From contig CAOLHI010004259.1 in assembly GCA_948474755.1 (NCBI GenBank), positions 1-64,000 of the forward strand: a DNA stretch of 64,000 nucleotides, read 5' to 3'. Source of the stretch: Ctenosaura bakeri. Its lineage: Eukaryota; Chordata; Lepidosauria; Squamata; Iguanidae. The translations under genes and the position numbers were made by a program. The notes under the pieces were generated by a model, which was not told where the DNA came from, did not search any database, and worked only from the letters and a program-made list of their open reading frames with translations. Shown in pieces: positions 45,134 through 57,270 of this stretch; position 1 is the first letter of the stretch; the number at the start of each line of letters is the position of its first letter.

Positions 45134-47299
45134 AAAACTGTGAAAGGTTTGGGCAATAAAAAGCTGATCTACTACCAAGAGATCTACTGGTGAAATCTTA
45201 TTGGGACAGCAATCACAGGCTGATTGGTCTTCGACTCTGTTAAAAGCCGTTAAGTCTGCTAAGTGGTGGTTCCAGACTTGCAGGTGGAGCTTTATTTTTT
45301 CCATATTACACCTGGAGGATTCAAGCCAAGAAGAATTGGCTTACTTAAAACCACATGATGAAGTGATAGCAAAGAGGAAATACCGGGATTTTCCAAACAA
45401 GAAACTAACATTGTCCTACCAGAGACACACTTACAATTAAAGCAAGGGTAGAATGCAGCATTGTTTTCTGCTGCGCAACTAACAGTGCAAAAGCTCTCAC
45501 TGCTACTGCTTGTGCAAAAAAATCTACCACAGGTAGGCTAATAGGTTTAACTCCCTTTATATCTAGGATTGATCTTGGTAAAAGATGGGAATCACGTGGA
45601 TCACAGACCACATAAAGCCTTGTGGGGGTGAGGGGGTTCTGTATGCCTCTTGGGATTCTCATCAACCACCCGAGGGCCCTTGTATTCCTCAAAAAAAATC
45701 AGCAAAGAAAACCCCTTTAAGGGTTTAAAAAAACACTTTGCAGGGCTATTACCAGTGGGCTCTCCACTCCAAAACAGCCAACCCACCCCAGATAGCCTGA
45801 GAGATGACGGGAAATGATGCATTACAAAATGGAGCTCTAACAACACTGCACAGTCATCCAGAGGTTCAGAGGAACCAAAAATTGGGAGATCAGGCCCTCT
45901 AGGCTACAGAGCATACCCACACTTGATCTTAGGCTGCAACCCTTATCAGGTTTATATTTTGTCTTCCTCCTCAAATATGGGCTCAAGGCAGCTAATCATA
46001 AAAAAGAATTACAGCCAGCACAAATGAAATCATAAAAACAATTAATTAAAACAACTTTAAAAGCATGAAAAACACATCCATATTTGAACATGATTCCTTC
46101 ATAGTTTTTTGTTTTGTCTGAACTGAAAAATGATGGTTAGCAGGCTTGAAATAAGTCCAGATCCTGAAACAAACTTCAAAAGGGGAAAATAGCTTCTCTC
46201 TTCTGAAAGAGACAATTAAAAACTGAGTGCAGCCAGCACCACCGTCTGCATCATGTTGTAGAAAGACAAATTAATGTAAGAAACTATATCTGAGAAAAAG
46301 TAGATCCTCTTCCCTTAGTTACTACTCTAGAAAAAAGAACCCACACAACACAAAACAAAAAACATATCAACACCTTAGCAACGATACTTCTTGGCTGTAA
46401 CTTCTTTCCATAAAAGGAAACTTCCCAATCACTGCTTGTTAGCACAAGTGAATGTAAACGAACACAGATCCACTAAGGAACAGAACCAAGAAGTCTGTTA
46501 TCAAGAAATGTACACACCCCAAACAAAACACAAACTCCCAAATTGGGGGAATTTCCAAGCATTAATAAAACGTTTCCTCCATCCTCAGAATCACTTTTTA
46601 AATAAGCATCTTTTCTTCTTCTTTTTTCTCTTTAGATATCACTAAATGTAAATACAACTTGATAAATTTAGTTAAATCCAGTCATATTTTACAAAAATGG
46701 TATATATTTTAACACACATGAATAGTAAAAGAACTAACGCATCTGAATTACCAATGACTCCATCAGTTCTTTTCCTAAAAAAAAATACTATAAATTCTAT
46801 ATAATTACCATATAAATTTACTGTAAAAAATTGTGTTATTTGCACCATAAGGAATTGTGGCCTAAACTCAACTGCTAAGCCCAACTAGATCAGACATACT
46901 GAATCCATGAGATTTATACAAATTCTAACTTGAGCATTCAACAATTAATTCAATCAATCTATTTTAGCTGGGATTAGAAAGTGGATTTAAGTCTATGTAA
47001 TCACTGCAAATATAATCTATTCCTTATATTTTTCAATATTCAAATGGCATTTCTGACTCAAAACTCTGAGAAGGGTTTCAAATCATTAAAGAACCTCTTT
47101 CTTCTTCCTCTATTTTCCTGTTAACTTGAGCATCTCTACCACATTCCATGCTTACAGTAACCAAATTATAATAATAGGAGTACCCTGTTATTTCTCTATT
47201 TCTTGACTATTACTATTTTTGGTTGTAATAATAAATTAAAAGTAATCACTTGATATTCACTTAACTCTTTCACATATTTCAGTAATATAACAACTGGAT
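45134..47299. other. Mostly unassigned; antisense LINE-like tail near 45960-46080
   Basis: TCCTCCTCAAATATGGGCTC and AAGGCAGCTAATCATAAAAA resemble a complemented L2/CR1-group tail. The rest shows no gene or repeat end. Confidence 0.4.
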
Positions 47300-47608
47300 C
47301 TAAGGTTTTAACAAGGGGCCCATGAATGGATTTTAGCGACTTTGTGAATGAGGAAAAACAACACAAAACATTCCCACAATTTTTTTCTTGCATTTTGCAA
47401 ATGCTCTGCTTTTCCCTTGTCACAATGCATTTTTGGCAATAGTTTCGTCTTCAAGCATTCTCTACGATTTTTTTTCATCCCAAACTATGCAAAATTTTAT
47501 GTTTACATTTTTATCTGATTTTTTTTTGTTTTTTTTGCAGGGGGTATCCATAGTTTTCTTCAGATTCTAAAGGGTCTGTTTCACCCAAAAAAGGTTAAGC
47601 ACCACTGG
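47300..47608. mobile_element. hAT (Charlie-like) remnant
   Basis: It ends in GGGTCTGTTTCACCCAAAAA and AGGTTAAGCACCACTGG, a typical hAT terminus. The left end is not recognisable and T-runs interrupt the body. Confidence 0.45.
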
Positions 47609-47999
47609 CCTAATGATATCTTATAACCTCAAATAAGTTTAACTGTGCTTACAATTTCCTTCCAGAATCATAGAACCTTAGTAAAACTCCACCATATATG
47701 GTTTAAAAATTGCATTTCTACTCACCAGAGCCAACACTGTTTTGTTCCTTGGGTATAAATCTCAAACAGACAAAAACGTAATAAGATACCATGTAATTCT
47801 TAAAAGCTTTTCAAAGTTGCACTGTTTCACTTATGACCAAGTATTTACTGGCTCATGACTGCCACACTGGTCATCAGTTGCATTTGTAAAATAAACCAAC
47901 ACTTCCACCTATGCCTTCTACTGAAATTCAGTCAACTGCAAATAATGTAAACAGAGGTATAAACAGAAACCAAACCCAAAGATGAAGGACATCTGATCC
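47609..47999. other. No recognised gene
   Basis: AT-rich, unassigned. Confidence 0.4.
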
Positions 48000-48120
48000 T
48001 TTAGATGTTTTTGGAATGCAGCTCCCATCATTGCTCACCACCAAGCATGCTTGACTGGGTTGATAAAGTTTTCAAGTCCAATAATATCTGAAGGGTCTTG
48101 CGTCCTCTAGACAACTCTCC
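48000..48120. mobile_element. hAT-like palindromic MITE
   Basis: Arms TTTTGGAATGCAGCTCCCAT and TTCAAGTCCAATAATATCTG, about 60 bases apart, are diverged inverted copies of the family arms. Confidence 0.45.
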
Positions 48121-48149
48121 TCTTGCATTATGAAAAGATAATTTGCATA

Positions 48150-48292
48150 GATCATAATGATTTTTAACTTTATAATGGTTTAATTGCCTTTAGATTGCTG
48201 TATGTTGTGCATTTTAACTAAGTTTCTTTTGTCTGTTTTAAGCTGTCCCAAACTGCAGAAAAGGCAGGATAATAAATAATCGATCCATCCAT
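48150..48292 (+). mobile_element. L2-like LINE 3' UTR and tail
   Basis: T-rich 3' UTR with a tail TAAGCTGTCCCAAACTGCAG, AAAAGGCAGGATAATAAATA, then a short ATCC tract. Confidence 0.45.
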
Positions 48293-48489
48293 CAATCATT
48301 TTTCTACCTTTTATTCAAAGAGTGGCAAAGTAGGTTCTAACAAGGGTTGAAGCTTCACTTCTCTTATGATTACTAGAAATGGAAAAGCATGTTTTAGAAG
48401 ACGGGTGGGAATCATGCTGCCTTCCACACCTGCCAGCATTCCTCACTATTGGGTATGCTGGCTAGGACCTCCAGATCTCCAAGCCAGAC

Positions 48490-50759
48490 TGAGGATTTGA
48501 ATGATGCCTTTCTGGAGCAGATGACCACATATAAAAAGGAGAGATGCAGTAGTAATGGGAGATTTCAACTATCCTGATATATATTGGCAGTCAAACTCCG
48601 CCAAGAGCACAAGGTCCAACAAGTTCCTCATTTGCCTTGCAGACAATTTCATGGTCCATAAGGTGGAAGAGGCAACAAGGGAATCAACTATTTTAGATCT
48701 GATCCTGACCAACAGGGATGACCTTGTTAATGAGGTGGAAGTGATGGGATCCTTAGGTGGGAGTGACCATGCTCTATTGGAATTTGTCATTCAGTGGGAA
48801 GGGGAAGCAAAGTGTAGCTAGACACACAATCTTGACTTTAAAAAAGTTGATTTATGTAAACTTACAGAACTACTGGCTGAAATTCCATGGTCAAGAATGC
48901 TGAAAGAGAAGGGAGTTCATGATGGATGGGAGTTTCTTAAAAGTGAGCTAATGAAAGACAATTCAAAACTGTGCGAATAAGGAGGAAAAATGGGAGATGT
49001 CTAAAGAAACCAGAATGGTTGACTAAAGAACTCTCAGCTGAGCTAAGTGTTAAAAGAAACATGTACACGAAATGGAAGAATAGTGAAATCACCAAAGACG
49101 AATTCAAACAAATAGCCAGAATACGTAGGGAGAAGGTCAGAAAAGCTAAAGCACAGAATGAACTCAGGCTTGCCAGAGAGATTAAAAACAATAAAAAGGG
49201 CTTTTCTAATATGTCCGCAGCAAAAGCAGAAACAACAAAATAATAGGGTCGCTGCATGGAGAAGATGACCAATTACTAACAGGGGGAAGGTACTTAACAC
49301 CTTCTTTGCCTCAGTTTTCTCCCAAAAGGAAAGAAGTACTCAACCTGAGGAGTGGGGAGCTGGTGGAGAAATGGGGGGAATGCAGGTCAGAATAGGTAGA
49401 GAAGTAATACAGGAATATCTGGCTACATTATATGAATTCAAGTGTCCAGGGCCAGATGAATTACATCTAAGGATGTTAAAAGAACTGGCAGAAGTAATTT
49501 CGGAACCACTTGCAATAATTTTTGAGAACTCTTGGAGAACAGGAGGCTGGAGGAGGGAAAATGTTGTCCCCATCTTCAAAAAGGGAAAAAAGGAGGACCC
49601 AAATAATTATCGCCCAGTTAGCCTAACATCAATGCCAAGAAAGATCCTAGAGCAGATCATTAAACAGTCAGTTTGTAATTACATAGCATATTTTGATTTC
49701 AGTAAGGCCTTTGACAAAGTTCCCCATGTCATTCTTGCAAAGAAGCTGGTAAAATGCTGGCTGGCCAGTGCTACTGTTAGGTGGATTTGGAATTGGTTGA
49801 CGGACCGAACCCAAAAGGTGCTCACCAATGGCTGTTTTTCATCCTGGAGAGAAGTGACTAGTGGGGTGCCACAGGGTTCTGTTCTGGGCCCAGTGCTATT
49901 CAACATCTTCATCAATGACTTGGATGAAGGAGTAGAGGGCATGCTGATCAAATTTGCAGATGATACTCAATTGGGAGGGGTTGCTACTAATACTCCAGAG
50001 GATAGGATCAAAATTCAAAAGGACCTTGACAGATTGGAAAGCTGGGCAAAAGCTAACAAAATGAGTTTCAACAGAGAAAAATGTAAGGTCCTACACCTAG
50101 GCAGTAAAAATGAAATGCACAAATACAGGATGGGGGACACATGGCTGGATAACAGTACACATGAAAGGGATCTAGGAGTTTTGGTGGACCACAAGCTGAA
50201 CATGAGTCAGCAGTGTGATGTGGCAGCCAAGAAAGCCAACGCGATTCTTGGTTGCATCAATAGGAATATGGTGTTTAGATCAAGGGAGGTAATGGTACCA
50301 CTCTATTCTGCTTTGGTTAGACCTCATCTGGAATACTGTGTCCAATTCTGGGCACACCAATTCAAGAAGGATATTGAGAAGCTGGAGCATGTCCAGAGGA
50401 GGGTGACCAAAATGGTGAAGCGTCTGGAAGCCATGCCCTATGAGAGGCTGTTTAGGGAGCTGGGGATGGTTAGTTTGCAGAAGAGAAAGTTAAGAGGGGA
50501 CATGATAGCCATGTTTAAATATTTGAAGTGATGTCACGTCGAGGAGGGAGTGGGCTTGTTTTCTGCTGCTCCAGACACTAGGACAAGGAGCAATGGCCTC
50601 AAACTGAAGGAAAACAGATTCCACTTAAACCTCAATAAGAACTTCCTGAGAGTCAGAGCTGTCCGGCAGTGGAATATGCTGCTTGGGAGTGTGGTGGAGT
50701 CTTCTTCTTTGGAGGTTTTTAAGCAGAGGCTGCATGACCGTCTGTTGGGAGTGCTTTGA
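48490..50759 (+). pseudogene. CR1 ORF2 (endonuclease and reverse transcriptase), inactivated
   Basis: The endonuclease part has MGDFNYPDI (48555) and GSDHALLEF with the catalytic SDH (about 48760-48790). A stop at 48819-48821 and a frameshift near 48970 follow. The next frame carries PEWLTKELSAELSVKRNMY (from about 49010), and a second shift precedes the frame open from 49371 to 50531. That frame holds [43 protein letters not shown] and the catalytic FADDTQLGG (FADD about 49953-49964), then [20 protein letters not shown] and [12 protein letters not shown]. Roughly 60-70 residues are missing between SVCNY and [10 protein letters not shown], an in-frame internal deletion. A TGA at 50529-50531 replaces a glycine codon before the last ~75 residues. 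The product would nick DNA and prime reverse transcription, but this copy cannot make it. Confidence 0.85.
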
Positions 50760-50832
50760 TGTGGGTTCCTGCATGGCAGGGGGTTGGATTGGATGGCCCC
50801 TGTGGTCTCTTCCAATTCTATGATTCTATGAC
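48490..50832 (+). mobile_element. CR1 LINE, 5'-truncated
   Basis: The element starts inside the endonuclease domain and runs to the diagnostic CR1 3' end, AATTCTATGATTCTATGA at 50814-50831. Order: endonuclease C-terminal half, linker, reverse transcriptase, C-terminal domain, short 3' UTR. A full CR1 is roughly twice as long, so ORF1 and the endonuclease start are missing. It is preceded by a MITE remnant (48410-48485). Confidence 0.9.
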
Positions 50833-50890
50833 TTCTGGGACTTCCGCTGTATGATTCCCATCCTATGTCTAAAACCTGAGAAACAGAGTA

Positions 50891-51851
50891 CACTCAGCCT
50901 CAACTTTCACATGTTTAAAGTTTGTCAATTTGATCATTTGCAAATTTGTAGCTCATGCTTTACTAGCCATGTAACTATAGGTGCAGGTGGTGAAAGTACT
51001 GGACTATAATGACAGTTCTGGCTCAGATTTTGTCCCTCCTCCTCCTCCTGCTGTTCCCCCACCCCAAGCCTTCCCATCTCCCCCACAACCGTCCTGGGGG
51101 AGATTTTGGTAGTAGCTAGTCCTACTCACCCAGCACCTGCCTCTCCATGCTCTGCTCCCTGGAAGCAGGAGATCACAAATCACCATCCAAAAACAAACTT
51201 GTGTACATGAAAATCAATAACTCTGCTTCTCAGAAGTAGAGGATCACAAGCACTGTCCAAAAAGGGACTTGTGTACAGGGATGTCAATAACTCTGATCTC
51301 CAGAGATAACACAGCACATTGAGAGACAAGACACATGAGTGAGGTTATCTCAGTACTTGTCAGCCTCACTCATGTTTTGTTGGTGGGAAGAGACAGGAGG
51401 AGGAGGAAGAGGAGGAGAGCTGCCGCCACCGTCACCACTGCCTAGCACTGAGAGGATCTAGGACGTTTTCTAGTGGAAGGCTTGGAGACTGGCAGAGAGG
51501 CCACAGCTGTCCGGCAGCAGCACCCAGCCCTGTGAGGATCTAGAGCAAAGATCTTGGTGAAGACTTGAAGGCCAGTGGAAGCGACGATGCCAAAGCAGTA
51601 AAGAAAGCAATGGACAGAGCTGTTGGCAGAAAAGGAGAGGAGCGAACCCCTGCCAGGGCTACAGCAAAAATCACTCTCAGTGTCCTTGTCCTCTTCTTCT
51701 CTCTTTCTCCTCAAGAATGATGACACTGAAGCAGATTTTTGTAGCAACAGCATCTTTTGCATGCATGTTTGGGGAACTAGAGGTATTTGCAACTTTTCTG
51801 CTTTTACGAGGATCCTGCGCCCCAACCCCTGTGAAAGTTGAGGGTCCACTG
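50891..51851 (+). mobile_element. Pogo/Tc1-like MITE, copy 4, 961 bp
   Basis: The left end CACTCAGCCTCAACTTTCAC and right end on the complement CAGTGGACCCTCAACTTTCA are clear inverted termini with TA on both sides (50889-50890 and 51852-51853). The interior is longer than in the other copies. It includes two internal tandem duplications (about 51165-51302 and about 51446-51580) and a (GGA)n-rich patch at 51391-51418. Open frames inside show no transposase signature. Confidence 0.75.
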
Positions 51852-52019
51852 TAATACAAACACTTCAAATTCCAATTATCACTGCATCTTGCTCATTTAT
51901 AATACATGGGTGGGGGCTGTCATATAGGGATGGAGGATTTAACACATCTTTGGGTTCTGTGCTTGAAGAGCACGATCAGTTAATTCACTTTAAAAAGACT
52001 AACAATAAGCTGGAGTGAT

Positions 52020-52150
52020 AATCATGTGGCCCTCTAGATGTTGTTACACTACAACTACCCCTACACTACACTACAACTACAAACCCCAGCCTTTCTCATT
52101 ATTCATTATGCTGGGACTTTAAGTCCAACAACATCTGAAAGGCTGTGTGA
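52020..52150. mobile_element. hAT-like palindromic MITE
   Basis: TGTGGCCCTCTAGATGTTGT, TACACTACAACTACCC and inverted TTTAAGTCCAACAACATCTG, AAAGGCTGTGTGATTGC. A short ACTAC tandem stretch has expanded in the left arm (about 52049-52080). Confidence 0.6.
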
Positions 52151-52184
52151 TTGCTACCACCGCCATGGAATAAGGTGTGATGCC

Positions 52185-52295
52185 TCCCAGCTAAAGGCTG
52201 CAATCTCATACACACTTAATCTGAGAGAAAGTACACGGGAGCCAGGCGAAGCTTACCTCTGGAAAGACAGGGCACAGGACTGCACTGCTAACCTT
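52185..52295. repeat. Dispersed palindromic repeat fragment
   Basis: AAGGCTGCAATCTCATACAC, ACTTAATCTGAGAGAAAGTA and inverted CTTACCTCTGG, CACAGGACTGCACTGC look like a diverged short palindromic repeat. Similar pieces lie near 27990 and 54045. Family unknown. Confidence 0.35.
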
Positions 52296-53639
52296 CTGCT
52301 TATATTAGCAACCTTTGCTCTAGACTGGAGAGAAACAAGTTTTGAGAACCCCTGCTCTAAATTAAACAGTTTACAAAGGTCAGCAGAGTTCACACTAGAG
52401 AAGGAACAGCTTCAGAGCAACAATGCTGTGGAATCAATGCAGCACACTGGCCAACAGCAATCCTTTATCCTGAATAGGCTATAAAAGAGCATGTTCGTTA
52501 ATATGCAACCATGCAAAATTTAAACCCCGAGCCTCAGAAGTGTCCAATGGGTTTTCCCACGCAGAATCTACCGCTAGAAAACATCCTCATCTTTTCAGTC
52601 ATTTATCTAGCATAAAAGAGAATACCTTCACTGAGGGAGGGAGTGGAGCAGTGCAAATTATAAAAATAAATGAATAAATAAAACTGGATGGGCAATGACC
52701 TCATCTGCAAACCATTCCTAGAGTTACAGTGAATAGGGGGCACTCGAGGTAAGCGTGGCCTGTTTGTCTAGCCAGCGACCATGTGACAGAGCCATGCTAA
52801 AGATATAAAAGTAAATCAAAGTGCAAGGATGTAAAAGAAGCTTCTACTACAGGTTGTTGAGTACCAAAGAAACCGCCCTCTCCCCAGTCTTGTAGCTCCA
52901 TAAAGTGCAATTGTCAACAAGGTGCTGTTTTTGCCTCGTTGAGGTTTATACTGTGTTAATGTATTCAGCACTTGGCCAAAGTCTTCGAACTGCAGATATA
53001 TCCAACAGAGCTGTTTCAAAGAGACAGACCAGTAAAGCAGAATCTCTGCAAAGCAACTAAATTGTTACAAGGAAGACGGTATTATTTCCTTGCCAGTGAC
53101 TACTGAGGGGTGCAAATGTAGCAGGAAAAAGGTAGTAGCACATTCAGTTTTTTAAATCTTCTTTGTATGCCCCATGGTACCTGTATGTCCAACAATGTGC
53201 TTTTTGGACATGGGAAAGCATTTGGATGTGATAGGAAGCAAGAAGAGAAATACCAGGCAGAGTGGTTGGTAAATCCTGTCTGTGTAAAATATTCTAAATC
53301 TCACTTCATTTAAACCTGAAACAGCCAACTTTAGTATTCTCAGGAGGTCATTCATTTTGCTCTGCTGAGAACCTCAAGTCTCATCCATACAAGGGTGGTT
53401 AGACTCTCATAAAACAGGCTAGGGAACCTCCAGACGTGAGCACTCGCTTCCCTCACTCCTTAGCTTTTATATGTGGGTTTTGTCCCTATTCTAAAAGATT
53501 AGAAATTCCTTTCCTAAGGCTTAGTTACTGTCAGGAAGAGCTAAAGTATGCTGATCCACCCTTTTCTGCCTTTGACCCGCTCACAATGGAATGCAGGCTT
53601 CCAAGACCTTTTCTGAAACTCAACTTCTGGGTTGGTCAC
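52296..53639. other. No recognised gene
   Basis: Short AAAT tract at 52662-52681. Nothing else could be assigned. Confidence 0.4.
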
Positions 53640-53772
53640 CGTGCTTACAATGATTAGCTTTTAACTTTTGTACCATATCATGTTTTAATTGTGTATTGCT
53701 TAAATCTTATATTGTAGGCCACCTTCAGTCCCATATTAGGGAACAGACAGGATACAAATTAAATAAATAAAA
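53640..53772 (+). mobile_element. L2-like LINE 3' UTR and tail
   Basis: TATTGTAGGCCACCTTCAGT, CCCATATTAGGGAACAGACA, GGATACAAATTAAATAAATA is an L2-type tail with an AAAT run. Confidence 0.5.
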
Positions 53773-54578
53773 AGACCCCAAGATCCTTCCTTCCCTGAAA
53801 ATGCCCCCAGATGGGAAAAAGTACAACAGCTGTTGAAACTTCATACCAATTTTCCCTCACACTTGGAGCATTGGGGGTAGAATTTTAAGAAGGACAGAAC
53901 AAAAGGGGAAGCAAAAGATTGTCAAGGGGACCAAAGAGGCATTTGAATTTGGATTTGGTGACTTTGCTGGCACAGATTCTGCATGCTCTACCCCAATAGG
54001 ATTGCTCCATACAGCTGCCATCTTTTACACATTCAGGAAGAAACTCGGTTGAAATCAATGAAGTTTAATTCTCAGTAAATATGCACAGGAGTGTGTGTGA
54101 GATTCAGGAAGCAACAGCAAATGAAAGGGAAAGTACGGCAAAAAACAACACGTATCAGGTGAAACAGCAATGATTCCACCTAGCTCACTCTTATCCAGAG
54201 ACAAATATTTGAACGATCATCTCTTTCAGCAGAAAATTCTATACCACCAGCATCACCAGTTTCAATCCTAAAAATATCTAAACAGTCAAAAGGCTTCCCA
54301 TAGTAAACTTATTAAAATCCAGCAATTTTTGAGAGGTTTGTCTTTGTATGTCTATAAATTGTAATATCAACAAACCAGATTTCCATGATTCACGCTGGCT
54401 TAAAAAACAACAACAGAGAGGCACTTGGAAAAAGGAGGAGGAATTCTGGTTACAGAAGAAGGTAAACAATTAGATTACCTGCAACCAGGAACTTATTAAG
54501 TGGTGCATTAAAGTGAGTTTTTCTATGCAGGTTAGCATTACCTGGAGTTACTGTAGGGGCTTTCTCCACTACTTAGAC
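53773..54578. other. No recognised gene
   Basis: No motif or repeat terminus apart from the short fragment near 54045-54105 noted under the palindromic repeat. Confidence 0.4.
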
Positions 54579-54692
54579 CAGTGAGTGGCCAACCTTGGGT
54601 CCTCAAGCTGGTGTCAGATTACACCTCCCATCATTTCCAGTCAACATACCCAATAGCTAAGGATTACAGCTGCCAACATCCAGTGACATAAT
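54579..54692. mobile_element. hAT-like palindromic MITE, degraded
   Basis: CAGTGAGTGGCCAACCTTGG, TCAGATTACACCTCCCATCA and the partner arm GGATTACAGCTGCCAACATC. One end is lost. Confidence 0.45.
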
Positions 54693-55831
54693 GTCAATTA
54701 GCTAAACTTTTTTTTTTTTGCCATATCTTTACACCATCATGAGTATTTTTCACCCTAATTTAACCTTCTTGCAATAAAAACCCTTCCCTTCTCATTTTAA
54801 ACCCAATAGATAAGAGGAAGCCATTTCTCCAACTGTGCCCACTATGCTATATAATACAAAAGACTGCTTTTTAAAAGGCTATAAAGATATTGTAAAGGTC
54901 TTTCATGGCTGGCTTTTGTATTTTATATAAAGAACCCCCCCAACTCCTTCCAGTCAGAAAGAATAACTGTGCAATAAAAGAACAGCTGTATATCAAGACA
55001 GACTACAGATATATCTAGCCCTGTCATTGCTATCCGGAGAGGCTGCAGTTCTCCAGGATTTCAGGGGAAGAGTCATACTAGCCTTGCAACTTCAGATGCT
55101 TTTGGAGAGGAGACACTTGGTTGGAATCCTTCATGCCCCTCAAGAAAAACTTCCACTCTGAAAAGTGACAGGACCTCAAAAGATGAATTGCTTCTCTCTC
55201 TCCTGGAACAGCAATTCACCTTTTAAATAGCAAATATCTGTCCATTTCCACTAGCTTGCTTGCTTGCTTGTTTGTTTGTTTTTCTTTCTTTTCCTTTTCT
55301 TTCTTTTTTGGGGAGAGGCTAATCATTTTTGGCAGTCTGTGTAGCACCCCCAAAAGGATTCTGGGGCAGAAAACTTATCCCCAACTTTTTGAAATTACCT
55401 ATCCCATCTTACATACAGAAGCCAAAATCTGATTCAGTACCAGAGGAATGATTCTGCTGGCACAGCGGCACAGAATCAACTGGCCTGGGAGAAGAGAGAT
55501 ATCCTGCCAACAACATGCTAGAAGCGAAGCTAGCAACCCATAATAAAGAATGCTGGAGGACAGCAATGGTGCAGTGTTGAGGGCACCCAGCATAGAATGA
55601 GGAAGGTAAGCCAGTGTGCAGAGTGAGACAGACTAGTGTGGTCTCTCTCTCTCCCCACCTTTCTTTGTATTTTAATGTCCTTCCTGGATCTTGTAAAAAT
55701 GATGTATTTATCTTACATTGTTACAATATTATAATTTTCTCTTTCTAAGTCAGAGTCGGAACCTTTCTATTGGCTCGTCTGACTCCACAAACCTTTTCTG
55801 CACGCATGAGATGTCTTCCACTACTCCACAG
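54693..55831. other. No recognised gene; (CTTG)/(TTTG)/(TTTC) tract
   Basis: A pyrimidine/G tetranucleotide tract lies at about 55253-55307. A T-run is at 54709-54719. No gene is recognisable. Confidence 0.45.
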
Positions 55832-56260
55832 CTTAGAATAACAATAGAGTTGGAAGAGACCACAAGGGCCATCCAATCCCACCCCCAGCCATGTAGGAAT
55901 ACACAGTAAAAGCAATCCCAACAGATGACCATCCAGTCTCTGTTTAAAAACCTCCAAAGAAGGAGACCCCATCATACTCCAAGGCAGCGCATTCCACTGT
56001 CAAACAGCTCTAACTATCTGAAATTCTTCCTAATGTTTAAGTGAAATCTTTTCTCCTGTGGTTTGAATCTACTGCTCCCTGTCCTAGTCCCTGGAGCAGC
56101 ACAAATCAAGCTTGCTCCATCTTCAATATGACATCCTTTCAAATATTTAAACATGGTTATCATGTCACCTCTTAACCTTCCTTTCTCCAGCCTAAACATA
56201 CCCAGTTCCCTAAGCTGTTCCTCTTAGGGCATAGTTTCCAGACCATGAGAAGAGCCCTTC
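55832..56260 (-). mobile_element. CR1 LINE 3' end, antisense
   Basis: The minus strand reads FRLEKGRLRGDMITMFKYLK (about 56197-56140), then GASLICAAPGTRTGSSRF, a [17 protein letters not shown] block (about 55969-55920), and ends with the complement of AATAACAATAGAGTTGGAAG. It is moderately diverged from the 50 kb and 58 kb copies. Confidence 0.8.
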
Positions 56261-56794
56261 TATTGGACTAGCAACTCGCCATGCTGGCTGGCTGATTACT
56301 GGTAGTCCAAAGAAGTAACTCTTCCAAGCTCTGACTATGTCATCTTTCCCTTGCATCCTACTGGGACTGGCAAGGACTTTCAAGTAACATGGGAGTAAAA
56401 GGGGGGGGGGAGTTGAGTGTGAAAGAAATTTGCCTTGCTGCTCACACAGAATATTTTGGAAAGAAAGGAGCATTCAACCTTTCTATCTCAGCTCTATAAT
56501 GTGTACAAACTTGCATAGCTGAGTGAATATTAACCAACAGGAGCTATAGCTCCCATTTGTGCCTAGTATTATATGAGCCTCATGGGACCTTCTTTTAAGG
56601 AAGCCAAACTTAATTGAAACCACTAGATTGGTCTTCTGCTCATTTTAACCATCAAAATCCCATTAATTGAGCACTGCAATTAATGTAATTTCCTAGCCGC
56701 AAAAAAGACTCCTGTCCCTGACATCCACAATCCAAACTATAACAGGCTTGATATAAGTATTTTATCTTAACAATCTTCTTTCTCCATTTATTAT
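56261..56794. other. No recognised gene
   Basis: G-run at 56401-56410. Otherwise unassigned. Confidence 0.4.
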
Positions 56795-57020
56795 TGTATG
56801 CCTTCAAGTTGCTTCTAATTTATAGCAATCCTAAGACAAACCTATTGGTTTTTTTGTTGTTGTTTTTGCAAGATTGTTCACAGGGGGGTTGCTACTGCTT
56901 TCTCCTGGGGCTGAGTGTGATTTGCCAAAAGTCTCTCATCAGATTTCCGTAACAAGTAGGAATTTGAATCCTGGTCCCTAAAGTCCTAGTTCAACAACCA
57001 AACCACTACACTACGTTGAT
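56795..57020 (-). mobile_element. tRNA-derived SINE with LINE-type tail, antisense
   Basis: The minus strand begins near 57018 with GTAGTGTAGTGGTTTGGTTG and GGATTCAAATTCC (B-box-like). It ends in the complement of ATGCCTTCAAGTTGCTTC. A GTT repeat (56849-56866) has grown inside the body. Confidence 0.7.
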
Positions 57021-57094
57021 TCTTCTTTTCTCATAACAACAGTCTCATAAACTGCTATTTAATCATGGAGAGTGAGTCCAGGAGACTAGTGGGT

Positions 57095-57270
57095 ATTCCT
57101 CACTCCGCTTTCAACATCCCTGTGGAATTCTGGGGTTTGTAGTTTACTAAGGCCAAAAGGGTCTCTGGCTAAAAATTCTGAATGCCCTTCCCTAAACTGC
57201 AAACCCCAGGATTCCATAGGATGTTGAAAGTGGAATAATAGCACTACAACAGTGTAGAGTGGAAAGGCCC
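57095..57270. mobile_element. PIF/Harbinger-like palindromic MITE, copy 2
   Basis: CTTTCAACATCCCTGTGGAA, TTCTGGGGTTTGTAGTTTAC and the inverted arm AACTGCAAACCCCAGGATTC, ATGTTGAAAGTGGAATAATA, ending GTGGAAAGGCCC. The left terminus is eroded. Confidence 0.65.
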
